A program made the position numbers and the translations under genes. Shown one piece after another: positions 11,284 to 20,031 of a DNA stretch of 64,000 nt. The stretch comes from Saccharopolyspora montiporae (GTDB lineage Bacteria; Actinomycetota; Actinomycetes; Mycobacteriales; Pseudonocardiaceae). The notes under the pieces are model-generated. The model was not told the DNA's origin, did not search any database, and saw only the letters and a list, made by a program, of their open reading frames with translations. How positions within the stretch are numbered: position 1 is the first letter of the stretch; each line of letters begins with the position of its first letter. The stretch lies in NCBI RefSeq assembly GCF_015209505.1, contig NZ_JADEYC010000004.1, positions 45,671 through 109,670 on the forward strand. Reading direction: 5' to 3'.

Positions 11284-12122
11284 GCCGGTACCTCCCGGAG
11301 CCGTTGCGCCAGTTCCTGGCGCCATTGCAGGGTTTTCGCGACCTCGTTGAACGTGAACAGGTGCCATCCGGCGACTCCGGACACGGGGTCGGCGAGGTGG
11401 TGCGCGAGTTCGTCGAACAGCGCTTCCGGCGTGTAGCGGGTCAGCAGCTTGGACACCACGCCGGGCTGCTTGCGCAGGAAGCGCAGCGAGTCCCCGAGCC
11501 CGATCTTCAGTGAGATCCGCAGCAGCCGGTGCATGTCCACCACTCCGGGAGCGCCGATGTGGATCGGCAGCGTCATGCCCCGCTCGCGCACCGCACGGAT
11601 CCACGCGCCGGTCGCGGCCGGATCGAAGCAGATCTGCGAGACGACGTAGTCGGCGTGCCGGGCTTTGACGTCCAGTGCGCGCGCGGTCTCGACGTCCGGG
11701 ATGAACGCGTGCGATTCCGGGTAGCCGGCGATGCCGATCCGGGCCGGTCGGCGGCCGAGCTCCTCGATGGCCGACAGCAGGCCCGGCGCGTCGGCGAATT
11801 CGCCCACCGGTTCCGGCCGGTCGCCCGCGATCACGAACACCTCGTCGATGCCGGCCGCGGCCGTGCGGTCGAGCAGCTCGGCCAGTTGCACCTGCCCGGT
11901 GATGCTGCGCGCCGCCAGGTGCGGGACGACGTGCAGACCGAGCTCGCGCAGCCGGATGGCGACCTCGACGGTCCGGTCCGGTCCCTTCGAGGCCGAAGCC
12001 GTCACGGTGACCGTGCTGCCCGCGGGCAGTTGCGCCGCCTGCTCCACGGCGCCGCGCAGCGGGAGCACCTCGAACCTGGCCTGCAGGAGGTGCTGCCGGA
12101 GCTGCTCGGGGTTGGTGATCAT
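11280..12122 (-). CDS. metF: Methylenetetrahydrofolate reductase family protein
   Basis: 280 residues. MTHFR-type TIM barrel: STVTVTASASKGPDRTVEV, LHVVPHLAARSI, VFVIAGDRPEP and YVVSQICFDPAA are the family segments binding FAD and folate. Start ATG 12122 has a weak upstream GGAAAGAG. The stop overlaps the fhs start by 4 bp, implying translational coupling. MTHFR interconverts 5-methyl- and 5,10-methylene-THF. Placed between a folate-dependent demethylase and fhs it probably runs in the oxidative direction, on methyl-THF made by the demethylase (inference). Confidence 0.88.
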   Translation of the reverse strand: MITNPEQLRQHLLQARFEVLPLRGAVEQAAQLPAGSTVTVTASASKGPDRTVEVAIRLRELGLHVVPHLAARSITGQVQLAELLDRTAAAGIDEVFVIAGDRPEPVGEFADAPGLLSAIEELGRRPARIGIAGYPESHAFIPDVETARALDVKARHADYVVSQICFDPAATGAWIRAVRERGMTLPIHIGAPGVVDMHRLLRISLKIGLGDSLRFLRKQPGVVSKLLTRYTPEALFDELAHHLADPVSGVAGWHLFTFNEVAKTLQWRQELAQRLREVPA

Positions 12123-12283
12123 GCGCCCATCACCGCTCTTTCCGCTGTTGCCGCCGTCCGGCGGCGGTGTCGGTTCCGCGTATCGCGCCCGGTCCGGGCA
12201 CTGCGGTCGGCGGGCACCCGCGGGTGCGTGGGGCGCGGGTGCCCGCGCCGCGGCGGTGCTGCCGCGGCCGTCCATCGGTCCCG

Positions 12284-13474
12284 TCACGCCCGCACGAGGC
12301 GCTTCGGGATGTCCTTGCTCGGGTCCAGGAACGGCTTCTCCGCCACGACCGCTTCCTGCGGGCCGTGCTGGGTGTGCACCACCAGTTCGGTACCCAGCTC
12401 GTGGTAGGCGATCGGCACCATGGCGTAACCGATGTTGCGCTCCAGCCGCGGCGACCAGCACGCGGAGGTGATCTCGCCGATGCGCAGCCCGTGCGGGTCG
12501 TGCACGTCGAACGGGTCGATCATCCGGCCGTCGTTGAACGAGCCCACGCTCGGCCCGCCGATCTCCACCCCGACCAGCTTGCGGGTGATGCCCTCGGACT
12601 TGATCCGCTGCAGCGCCGCCTTGCCCAGGAAGTCCGATTCCTGCGCGAGGTCGACCATCCAGGTCTTCTCGAACCCGTACCCGGCTTCGAAAGGATTGGT
12701 GTCGTGGGTGATGTCGCAGCCCCAGGACAGGATCCCGGCTTCGATGCGCCGGATGTGGCACGGGCCGATCACCCGCATCCCGTGCGGTTCGCCGGCCTGC
12801 CAGATCCGGTCCCACAGCGCGACGCCGTCCCTGCTGGCGTTGTGCAGGTAGATCTCGTAGCCCAGCTCGGCGGTGTAACCGGTGCGCGAGACGACCACCT
12901 GCATGCCGTCCAGCTCGCGGTCGACCGCGTAGTAGTACGGGACGTCCAGGATGGACTCGCCGAACAGGTCGACCATCACGTCGCGGGATTTCGGGCCCTG
13001 CACCTGGACCGGACCCACATCGGGCTCGCGGATCTGCACATCCATGCCGAGGCCGTGCGCCAGGCCCTTCGCCCACAGCAGCACGTCGCTGTCGGCCAGC
13101 GAGAGCCAGAAGTGGTTCTCGCCCAGCCGCAGCAGGACCGGATCGTTGATGATCCCGCCGTCCTCGTTCGTGATGAACACGTACTTGCACTGCCCGACCT
13201 TGCACTTGGTGAGATCGCGGGGCACGAGCATGTTGGTGAACTCGAACGCGTCGGGACCGGTGATCTCCACCTGCCGCTCCACGCCGACGTCCCACAGCGT
13301 CACGCCCTCCAGCAGGGCCCAGTACTCGCCGATCGGGTCGCCGTAGTGCCGGGGGTGGTAGGTGTGGTTGTATACGCTGTAGAGGCCGACTCCGTGCCTG
13401 CGCGACGCGTAGAAGAACGGCGACTTGCGCAGCCGGGAGTAGAGCAGGATTCCGGGGTTCGGGTTGATGCTCAT
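12284..13474 (-). CDS. DmdA-like folate-dependent demethylase (GcvT superfamily)
   Basis: 396 residues, ATG 13474. GcvT-fold throughout: YNHTYHPRHYGDP, LWDVGVERQVEITGPDAFEF and NDPVLLRLGENHFWLSLADS. This pattern is closer to DMSP demethylase DmdA (LWDVSAERQVQITGPDA, VNDPVVLKL..WWISIADSD as I recall it) than to glycine-cleavage GcvT. DmdA moves a methyl group to THF giving 5-methyl-THF, which explains the adjacent metF and fhs. Actual substrate could be DMSP, a betaine or another methyl donor; residues that decide this were not checked. Spaced 161 bp from metF and 95 bp from the dimethylglycine oxidase. Confidence 0.8.
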   Translation of the reverse strand: MSINPNPGILLYSRLRKSPFFYASRRHGVGLYSVYNHTYHPRHYGDPIGEYWALLEGVTLWDVGVERQVEITGPDAFEFTNMLVPRDLTKCKVGQCKYVFITNEDGGIINDPVLLRLGENHFWLSLADSDVLLWAKGLAHGLGMDVQIREPDVGPVQVQGPKSRDVMVDLFGESILDVPYYYAVDRELDGMQVVVSRTGYTAELGYEIYLHNASRDGVALWDRIWQAGEPHGMRVIGPCHIRRIEAGILSWGCDITHDTNPFEAGYGFEKTWMVDLAQESDFLGKAALQRIKSEGITRKLVGVEIGGPSVGSFNDGRMIDPFDVHDPHGLRIGEITSACWSPRLERNIGYAMVPIAYHELGTELVVHTQHGPQEAVVAEKPFLDPSKDIPKRLVRA

Positions 13475-13569
13475 CTGGACTCCTCGTCGGGTGCGAAGGG
13501 TGTGCTGGGTCGGCGGGCGAGGCCGGGTGCCTCGCCGCGGGGGCGGTCGGAGTGGTCGGTGGTGCTGGA

Positions 13570-16044
13570 TCAGCAGCGCATCCGGTGCATGTCCGGGTCG
13601 AAGACGGGGTCTGCGACCACGGTCGCCGGATGTCGCCGGTCGAAGTAGGACACCTGCAGGGCGGTGCCCGGTCCGGACAGTTCCGCGGGCAGCCACGCGT
13701 ACGCGAGGCTCGCTCCGACGCTGTGCCCGTAGCCGGTGCTCGTGGTGAAGCCGACCGCATCGGCCCGCTCCGCGGTGAACACCGGTTCGGACCCCATCAG
13801 CACTGCGCCGTCGTCGACGGTCAGACAGCACAGCTTGCGCTGCGGTGGCCGCTCGCGGCGCCGCAGCAGCGCATCGCGCCCCAGGAAGTCGCCCTTGTCG
13901 GTCTTGACGGCGAAGGCCAGGCCGGCTTCGTCCGGATCGTGCCGGCTCCACATGTCGGTGCCCCAGGCCCGGTAGCCCTTCTCCAGCCGCAGGTTGTTGA
14001 ACGCGGCCCGCCCGGCGGGCACGATCCCGTGCTCGGCGCCCGCCGCGGCCAGCAGGTCCCACAGCCGCAAGCCGAATTCCGCCGAGGCGTAGAGTTCCCA
14101 GCCCAATTCGCCCACATAGGACAGTCGCAGCGCGGTTACCGGGACCTCGCCCACGTGCAACCGCTTCGTGCGGAAGAACCGGAACCCGTCGTGCGAGATG
14201 TCGTCATCGGTGAGCTCGCCGAGCACGTCCCGGGCGCGCGGCCCCCACAGGCCCACGCAGCACGTCCCGCCGGTGATGTCCCGGACCGCGGTGCCGGGTT
14301 CGGCGTGCTCGCGCAGCCAGGCGATGTCCCGCGGTCCGTTGCAGCCGACCTGGAACAGGTCGCGCTCCAGCCGGGCGACGGTGATGTCCGCGCGCACGCC
14401 CGCGGTGTCGTCGAGCATGAGCGTGTACGTCACATAACCGGGCTTGCGGTCGAGGTTTCCGGTGGTCAGCCGCTGCAGAAGGTCCAGCGCGCCGGGTCCG
14501 GACACCTCCGCGCGGGGCAGCGAGGTCATGTCGTACATGGCGGCGCGCTCTCGGGTGGCGTGGTGCTCGGCGACGGCGATCGGTGACCAGTAGCGCGCCG
14601 CCCACGGCCCGGGTGCGGCGTGCTCGTGGTCGCCGAGCATCCCGCTGTTGGCGGTGTACCAGTGCGGGCGTTCCCACCCGGACGCCTCCAGGAAGAATGC
14701 GCCGAGTTCCTGCTCGCGCGGGTAGAACGGGCTGGTGCGCAGCGGGCGCGGGTGCTCGGGCGGTTGCTGCGGGTGCAGCACGTCGTAGACCTCGCGGAAG
14801 CTCTGCGAGCCGCGCTCGGTCACGTAGGCGGGGCTGTGCGCGAACGGGTCGAACCGGCGCACGTCCGCGGCGCGCAGATCGGTACCCGGGTGGCCGCGGA
14901 CCAGCCACTCCGCCAGTGCGCGGCCCACCCCGGCCGAGTGGGTGATCCACACCGACTCGCCGAGCCAGAAGTTGTCGACCTCCGCGGAGGGGCCGAGCAC
15001 CGGCATCCCGTCCGCGGTGAACAGGAACAGGCCGTTCATGCCCTCGGCGATCTCGGCGTCGGCCAGCACCGGGAGCAGTTCGCGGGCGTCCTTCCACGGC
15101 ACGTCGAAGTCCGCCGGGGTGAACTCGTGCACCGAGGCCATGCCCGCCCAGCCGCCGCCGGAGGACGGAGCTTCGGCCCCGTCGCCGGGTGCGGCGGTGG
15201 GCGCGAGGTCGGCGCTGCGCACCGGGATCGCGCGGTGCTGGTAGGACCCGATGCCGTACCGGTCGTGGGCCTGCCGGAAGTACATCGAGCTGTCCTGGTG
15301 GCGCAGGATCGGCTGGGAGACCTCGTCGGTCCCGGTCAGCCCGGGAACGTGGCCGGTGACCGCGTACTGGTGGGCCAGCGGCTGGACCGGTACGGACACC
15401 CCGGCCAGTCGGCCGATGCGCGGTCCCCAGATCCCGGCGCAGCACAGTACGGTCTGCACCGCGATGTCCCCGCGGTCGGTGTGCACCGCGCGAATCCGCC
15501 CGTCCTGCACGTCGAATCCCGTCACGGCCGTGCGTTCCAGGAAACGCACGCCCCGACGACGCGCGTCGCGGGCCATGGCTTCCCCGGCGCGGACCGGTTT
15601 GGCGATGCCGTCGGTGGGCACGTGCAGTCCGCCGAAGATGCGGTCCGGATCGATCTGCGGGATCCGGTCGCGCACCTGGCCGGGGTCGAGCAGTTCGCCG
15701 TCCACGCCCCAGGCGGCGGTCAGGCCGAGCTTGCGGTGCAGGTCGTCCCAGCGCTGCTGGGTCGCGGCGACCTCGATCCCGCCGACCTGGTGGAAGCAGG
15801 GCTGCCCGTCGAGTTCGAGCTCGCCGAAGGTGCGCACCGTGTCCTGGGCGAGCTCGGTGAGCAGCTGGGACCCGTTGGTCTGGAAGACGAGTCCGGGGGC
15901 GTGCGCGGTGGAGCCGCCGGTGGCGAACAGCGGGCCCTGCTCGACGACGACCACGTCGGTCGTCCCGAGGCGCGCGAGGTGGTAGGCGGTGCTGCAGCCG
16001 ACGATGCCGGCACCGATGACGAGGACCTGGGTGCTTGTTTCCAT
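13570..16044 (-). CDS. dmg: Dimethylglycine oxidase (FAD oxidoreductase fused to GcvT domain)
   Basis: 824 residues, against about 830 for the Arthrobacter globiformis enzyme. N-terminal FAD domain: GAGIVG (11-16) and GGSTAHAPGLVFQTN (43-57), where His48 is in the position that carries covalent FAD in this family. C-terminal folate domain starts after LGAFFLEASGWERP with AMYDMTSLPRAEVSGPGAL, TGGTCCVGLWGP and LRLSYVGELGWELYASAE. The enzyme oxidises N,N-dimethylglycine to sarcosine with O2 and transfers the methylene group to THF. Start ATG 16044 lacks a strong ribosome binding site. A candidate operator lies 11-48 bp upstream. A sarcosine dehydrogenase activity is the main alternative. Confidence 0.9.
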   Translation of the reverse strand: METSTQVLVIGAGIVGCSTAYHLARLGTTDVVVVEQGPLFATGGSTAHAPGLVFQTNGSQLLTELAQDTVRTFGELELDGQPCFHQVGGIEVAATQQRWDDLHRKLGLTAAWGVDGELLDPGQVRDRIPQIDPDRIFGGLHVPTDGIAKPVRAGEAMARDARRRGVRFLERTAVTGFDVQDGRIRAVHTDRGDIAVQTVLCCAGIWGPRIGRLAGVSVPVQPLAHQYAVTGHVPGLTGTDEVSQPILRHQDSSMYFRQAHDRYGIGSYQHRAIPVRSADLAPTAAPGDGAEAPSSGGGWAGMASVHEFTPADFDVPWKDARELLPVLADAEIAEGMNGLFLFTADGMPVLGPSAEVDNFWLGESVWITHSAGVGRALAEWLVRGHPGTDLRAADVRRFDPFAHSPAYVTERGSQSFREVYDVLHPQQPPEHPRPLRTSPFYPREQELGAFFLEASGWERPHWYTANSGMLGDHEHAAPGPWAARYWSPIAVAEHHATRERAAMYDMTSLPRAEVSGPGALDLLQRLTTGNLDRKPGYVTYTLMLDDTAGVRADITVARLERDLFQVGCNGPRDIAWLREHAEPGTAVRDITGGTCCVGLWGPRARDVLGELTDDDISHDGFRFFRTKRLHVGEVPVTALRLSYVGELGWELYASAEFGLRLWDLLAAAGAEHGIVPAGRAAFNNLRLEKGYRAWGTDMWSRHDPDEAGLAFAVKTDKGDFLGRDALLRRRERPPQRKLCCLTVDDGAVLMGSEPVFTAERADAVGFTTSTGYGHSVGASLAYAWLPAELSGPGTALQVSYFDRRHPATVVADPVFDPDMHRMRC

Positions 16045-16054
16045 AGCCGCCGCC

Positions 16055-16092
16055 TGTTGCGTCTACGACAACTAGATTCGATATACGCAACA
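16055..16092. promoter_or_regulatory. Inverted repeat operator upstream of dimethylglycine oxidase
   Basis: TGTTGCGT at 16055-16062 and its exact complement ACGCAACA at 16085-16092, separated by 22 bp. Same half-site type (GTTGCRY) and identical 22-bp spacing as the repeat at 18262-18297 beside the IclR gene. Sits 11-48 bp upstream of the ATG, fitting repression or activation by the IclR protein (inference). Confidence 0.6.
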
Positions 16093-16228
16093 GTGCGCTC
16101 CGGGCATCCGGTGCGTCAAGGACACGGCAGGGTCAATTTCGCCGCGGCTGATCGCGGGTTCGGGGACTCGGATCCGTTGCCGGGTACCGGGATTCGGCCC
16201 GGGAGGAGCGTCGGCCGGATATCGCCGG

Positions 16229-16290
16229 GCGCCGGCGGGATCCGCGGGCGGCCGGGGAGCGCCGGGTGCGCCGGCGGGATCCGCGGGCGG
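16229..16290. repeat. 23-bp direct repeat, two copies, 39-bp period
   Basis: An identical 23-bp GC-rich word (starts GCGCCGGCGGG, contains GGATCC) occurs at 16229-16251 and 16268-16290, ending one base short of the stop codon of the GntR gene. It could act in 3'-end formation between the diverging dmg promoter and the GntR gene, or be a simple local duplication. Confidence 0.85.
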
Positions 16291-16291
16291 G

Positions 16292-16948
16292 TCAGATCAC
16301 CCGGCGGATCGCCTGCTCGAAGTGGTCCACGTGGCGCACCGCCACCTCGTCGGCCCGGTCGGCTTCGCCGTCGACGACGGCTCCGATCAGCGCGGCGTGC
16401 TCGGCGACGTGCTCGCTGAGGTCGGGCAGCTGGTCGGCGAACAGGTACCAGATGCGCAGCGCCAGGTTGTAGTAGTGGTTGAGCGTGGTCTCCAGGTACC
16501 GGTTGTGCGTGCCGCGGTAGATCGCGCGGTGCACCCGGGTGTCGAGGTCCATCACCGTCGGCGGGTCGTCGGACAGGCCCTCGGCCTCGGCGCGCAGCGC
16601 ATCCAGGTCCGTGCGCTCCTCCGCGGTGGCGCGCTCGGCGGCGCGCCGGGCGGCATGGCCTTCCAGCCTGCGTCGGACGTCGGCGATCAGCGCGTGGTCG
16701 GTGATGTTGACCTCGGTGACGAAGGTGCCCCGCCGCGGGTAGATCGCCACCAGCGCCTCGGCCTCCAGCCGCTTCACGGCCTCGCGGAACGGGGTTCGGC
16801 CGATGCCGAGCTCGGTGGTCAGCGGTTCCTCCTGCACCGGCTGGCCGGGCGGGAGCTGCAGCGTCACCACGAGATCGCGCAGCGTCAGGTAGGCGATGTC
16901 CGCCTGGGACCGGTTCTCGCCCGGCCGTGAATTCACTGCTGGTGACAC
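16292..16948 (-). CDS. GntR-family transcriptional regulator (FCD/FadR subfamily)
   Basis: About 218 residues from GTG 16948 (GTG 16936 also possible; neither has a strong ribosome binding site). N-terminal winged helix: LTTELGIGRTPFREAVKRLE with the wing IYPRRGTFVTEV; C-terminal helical FCD domain with metal-type histidines in DLDTRVHRAIYRGTHN and HVAEHAALIGAV...VRHVDHFEQAI. FCD regulators respond to small carboxylates. It lies between the dimethylglycine oxidase and the ferredoxin reductase and is a candidate regulator of the methyl-oxidation island. A perfect GntR-type palindrome lies just upstream (16970-16981), suggesting autoregulation. Confidence 0.88.
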   Translation of the reverse strand: MSPAVNSRPGENRSQADIAYLTLRDLVVTLQLPPGQPVQEEPLTTELGIGRTPFREAVKRLEAEALVAIYPRRGTFVTEVNITDHALIADVRRRLEGHAARRAAERATAEERTDLDALRAEAEGLSDDPPTVMDLDTRVHRAIYRGTHNRYLETTLNHYYNLALRIWYLFADQLPDLSEHVAEHAALIGAVVDGEADRADEVAVRHVDHFEQAIRRVI

Positions 16949-16969
16949 GAGCGCACCGTACCGCACGGA

Positions 16970-16981
16970 CTGGTATACCAG
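16970..16981. promoter_or_regulatory. GntR-type operator palindrome CTGGTATACCAG
   Basis: Perfect 12-bp palindrome 22 bp upstream of the GntR start and 45 bp beyond the end of the reductase gene. The core TGGTATACCA fits the TGGTnnnACCA-type sites of FadR/FCD regulators. Likely autoregulatory site. Confidence 0.6.
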
Positions 16982-17025
16982 CACTGGCGGACGCCGATGC
17001 CCTTGCCGCGCGGCGGGTTTCGCGG

Positions 17026-18228
17026 TCAGCCGGTTGCGGCCGGCTCGGTGCTGAGCGCGGAGACCAGGCGCCTGCGGTGCGCGGCGAACTGCTTGGGGCT
17101 GTTCATCGCGAACACCGCCACCTGGCGCCCGGACCGCTCGTAGTACGCCACGAACCTGCGGGCCCGGGTGGAACCGTCCACGATCCGCACCCGGTCCTTC
17201 GGGCCCGCGTACCCGGCGAACTGCAGCGTGCAGCCGAACTGCCGGGACCAGAAGTGCGGCATGCCCGGGTAGTCGTGCGCGCGGTGGCCGGTCAGCAGGT
17301 TGCGCACCGCGACCGGGGGCTGGTTCATCGCCGTGCTCCAGTGGTCGCTGCGCACGGTGTGCCCGCGGGGCGGCTGCGCGCCGTGCACCGGGCGGTAGCG
17401 GGCGATGTCGCCCACCGCCACGACGTTCGGCAGCCCGGTGCGGCAGCCGGAATCGGTCAGCACGCCGTCGCGCAGCTTCAGCCCCGAGCCGCGCAACCAA
17501 TCGGTGGCCGGGGTCGACCCCGCCGCGACCACGACCGCATCGGCGGGAAGCACCCGGCCGTCGGCCAGCTCCACGCCGGTCACCCGGTCCCCGGACAGCA
17601 CCCGGGTGGCGGGCGTTCCGCAGCGCACGCGGACGCCGAAGTCCTCGTGCATGGCCAGGCACAACCCGGCGAGCTCGACCCCGAGCGTGCGGGACAGCGG
17701 GACGTGCTGAGTGTCGACCAGCGTCACGCGCGCGCCGAGGAGCCGGCAGGTGGCGGCGATCTCGGTGCCGAGCACACCGCCGCCGACCACCACGACCCGC
17801 GCATCCGCCCCGACTTCGGCGCGCAGGGCGGCCGCGTCGTCCAGGGTGCGCAGCGAGTGCGCGCCGGGCGCGCCGGCCGCCCCGGGCAGCGCGACGTCCC
17901 GCGCTCCGGTGGCCAGCACGACGCCGTCCGCGCGCACCTCCCGGCCTCCGGTCAGGCCCACCGCGCCGCGGCGGGGGTCCAGCCGCACCGCGGTCTCGCC
18001 GAGGAGCCAGTCCGCCTGCAGGTCGGCCTCCTCCTGCTCGCTGGCCAGGAACAGGTCCTCGGGTGCCACGCGTCCGGCGAGGAATTCCTTGGACAGCGGA
18101 GGTCGGTCGTAGGGGCGGTGCCGCTCCTGGCCGATGATGACCAGCCTTCCGGCGAACCCCTGCTCGCGCAGCTCCTGCGCCGCTCGCCAGCCCGCAACCG
18201 AGGAGCCGACGACGGCGACGGTGTTCAC
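17026..18228 (-). CDS. NAD(P)H:ferredoxin reductase, FAD-dependent (oxygenase-coupled type)
   Basis: 400 residues, GTG 18228 after AAGGA. Two Rossmann folds: VGSSVAGWRAA near the N-terminus and VVGGGVLGTEIAA around residue 150, plus the YDRPPLSKEFL motif characteristic of ferredoxin reductases that feed Rieske oxygenases or P450s. Passes electrons from NAD(P)H to a ferredoxin. No ferredoxin or oxygenase lies next to it; a betaine or sarcosine monooxygenase elsewhere could be the customer (inference). The divergent promoter shared with the IclR gene holds an inverted repeat. Confidence 0.88.
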   Translation of the reverse strand: MNTVAVVGSSVAGWRAAQELREQGFAGRLVIIGQERHRPYDRPPLSKEFLAGRVAPEDLFLASEQEEADLQADWLLGETAVRLDPRRGAVGLTGGREVRADGVVLATGARDVALPGAAGAPGAHSLRTLDDAAALRAEVGADARVVVVGGGVLGTEIAATCRLLGARVTLVDTQHVPLSRTLGVELAGLCLAMHEDFGVRVRCGTPATRVLSGDRVTGVELADGRVLPADAVVVAAGSTPATDWLRGSGLKLRDGVLTDSGCRTGLPNVVAVGDIARYRPVHGAQPPRGHTVRSDHWSTAMNQPPVAVRNLLTGHRAHDYPGMPHFWSRQFGCTLQFAGYAGPKDRVRIVDGSTRARRFVAYYERSGRQVAVFAMNSPKQFAAHRRRLVSALSTEPAATG

Positions 18229-18261
18229 GTGTCGTCCTTGGACGCGAACAATGCGACCTCC

Positions 18262-18297
18262 GTTGCACCATGAGGAACAGCGGGTATCATGTGCAAC
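18262..18297. promoter_or_regulatory. Inverted repeat operator in reductase/IclR divergent promoter
   Basis: GTTGCAC at 18262-18268 and GTGCAAC at 18291-18297, perfectly complementary, 22-bp spacer. It is 34-69 bp upstream of the reductase start and about 150 bp upstream of the IclR start. Same arm type and spacing as the repeat before dimethylglycine oxidase. Confidence 0.6.
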
Positions 18298-18443
18298 AAA
18301 TCTGGCCCGCGGGAACCGGCGACGTCAAGAGCATCTGCCCTCCCCGGCCCAGGTGCACCCCGATGGCGGGCCGCGCCGGTTGCGATCGGGTCAATGCAGC
18401 AGCGGCGGGTTCACATCCGAGCCCGGATGGATACGGTTGGGCC

Positions 18444-19235
18444 GTGGATAGCGCAACGGATGGTCGTGGACGGGGCACGCCCGCCCTGGTGCAGTCCGTC
18501 GACCGGGCGGTCACCGTGCTGGAACTGCTCGCGCGCAGTGGCGAAGCGGGGATCACCGAGATCGCCGGGGAGCTCGGCGTGCACAAGTCGACCGCGTCCC
18601 GCCTGGTCGGTGTCCTGGAAGCGCGCGGCCTCGTCGAGCAACTGGGGGAGCGGGGCAAGTACGCGATCGGATTCGGCGTGGTGCGGCTGGCCGGAGCCGC
18701 GACCGAGCGGATGGATCTGCCGCGGCTGGGCAGGCCGTTCTGCGACTCGCTGGCCGCCGATCTCGGCGAGACCGTCAACATCGCCATCCGGGACAACGAC
18801 GTCGCGCTCAACATCAGCCAGGCGCGGGGGACCGCCGCGGTCACCGCGCACAACTGGGTCGGGCAGCGGACCCCGCTGCACGCTACCTCCAGCGGGAAGG
18901 TGCTGTTCGCGCACGCGCCCGAGGGAGACCAGGAAGAACTGCTCTCCGGCGCGCTGGAGCGCTACACGACCCGGACCGTGGTGCAGCCGGACGAGCTGCG
19001 CAAGGACTTCGACCTGATCGTCCGCGACGGCTACGCGACCAGCTACGAGGAGCTCGAACTGGGGCTCAACGCCGCGGCCGTGGCCGTGCACAACCACGAC
19101 GGCGAGGTGATCGCCGCGCTGAGCGCCTCCGGACCGTCGTACCGCTTCTCGCGCAAGCGGATGCGCGAGGTCGTCGGGACCATGCGGGTGGCGGCCAAGG
19201 AGCTCTCCTCCCAGCTGGGTTATCTGGAGAGCTGA
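18444..19235 (+). CDS. IclR-family transcriptional regulator
   Basis: 263 residues from GTG 18444, the length expected for IclR proteins. N-terminal winged helix: LELLARSGEAGITEIAGELG then HKSTASRLVGVLEARGLVEQ; C-terminal GAF-like effector domain with GETVNIAIRDNDV, TPLHATSSGKV and ALSASGPSYRF. IclR proteins bind small organic effectors and often control divergent genes. It faces the ferredoxin reductase across a shared inverted repeat that recurs before dimethylglycine oxidase, so it probably controls the island. Frame is also open upstream to 18270; GTG 18444 chosen from family length. Confidence 0.88.
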   Translation: MDSATDGRGRGTPALVQSVDRAVTVLELLARSGEAGITEIAGELGVHKSTASRLVGVLEARGLVEQLGERGKYAIGFGVVRLAGAATERMDLPRLGRPFCDSLAADLGETVNIAIRDNDVALNISQARGTAAVTAHNWVGQRTPLHATSSGKVLFAHAPEGDQEELLSGALERYTTRTVVQPDELRKDFDLIVRDGYATSYEELELGLNAAAVAVHNHDGEVIAALSASGPSYRFSRKRMREVVGTMRVAAKELSSQLGYLES

Positions 19236-19245
19236 CGCAGCCGGG

Positions 19246-19620
19246 TCAGCGGCCGCGCCATTCGTCCTGCAGCGCCTCGGCCGCGGAGTGCCGGGTGTCC
19301 TCGTCGACGGATCTGCGGTGTGCCGCGGGCTGCACCCGCGTCTGCCCGGACCTCGGCCGGGCCGTGCCGGGAGCAGCGGCTTCCGGTCGGGTCCCGCCGC
19401 GACCGCGGTCTGCGGCACGTCGCCGGGCGGGTGGCGGGGACTGGGCGATCACGTACAGCACCTGCAGGATCAGCACCACGGCACCGGCCGCGAACGCCGC
19501 CACCGCCAGCCAGGCCGCGCTGGAGCTGCCGCCCCACCACAGGCCCAGCGCGACGCCGCCGACTCCGCCCGCGGCCATCGCGAGCAGGTGGAACAGCAGG
19601 TGCACTCCGTAGCCCCGCAC
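19246..19620 (-). CDS. Small membrane protein, two TM segments, unknown function
   Basis: 124 residues from GTG 19620, placed 8 bp after GAGAGGTGA; GTG 19629 is the alternative. Two hydrophobic helices (about residues 7-27 and 38-60) are followed by an Arg/Ala/Pro-rich cytoplasmic tail. No family recognised. Converges on the IclR gene. Confidence 0.6.
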   Translation of the reverse strand: MRGYGVHLLFHLLAMAAGGVGGVALGLWWGGSSSAAWLAVAAFAAGAVVLILQVLYVIAQSPPPARRRAADRGRGGTRPEAAAPGTARPRSGQTRVQPAAHRRSVDEDTRHSAAEALQDEWRGR

Positions 19621-20031
19621 CGCGGTCACCTCTCAGTCGCGTCGTCGCCCACCGGGCGAGTTCGGGTCCCTGCGCAGCACACGTCCACCGCGCGCGTGTG
19701 GTTGTCCGGGCCGCACCGACCGACCCGGGCCGGTTTGCGGATTCGCGCACCGTTTCGATAATACCGCCCGTCAGGTGCGGAATGCCCTCAATCGATCTCC
19801 GTTCTTTCCGGAACGATTCGGCTCGATCGGCGGTACGTGATCGCGTTCCGGATTCCGCGCGGAAATGCGATCATCTCTCACCTCTTCGGGTGGGACGGCC
19901 GCCCGCGCAGGAGGTGGTGCCGCGCCGGTGCACCTACCGTGAACTGCAGGAGCCGCAACGGAGTCGGCTGGTCCGGCTCCGGATCGATCGATTCGGTCGG
20001 GGAACCGCGCCAATCCACCGCGCCGGGGGTG
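19621..20031. other. 411-bp divergent intergenic region
   Basis: Separates two small membrane-protein genes. A plausible rightward promoter is TTGCGG (19735-19740), 16 bp, GATAAT (19757-19762). The stretch 19750-19890 is less GC-rich than its surroundings. No convincing gene; the frame of the next CDS is open back to 19837 but the upstream part shows no family-like sequence. Confidence 0.35.
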
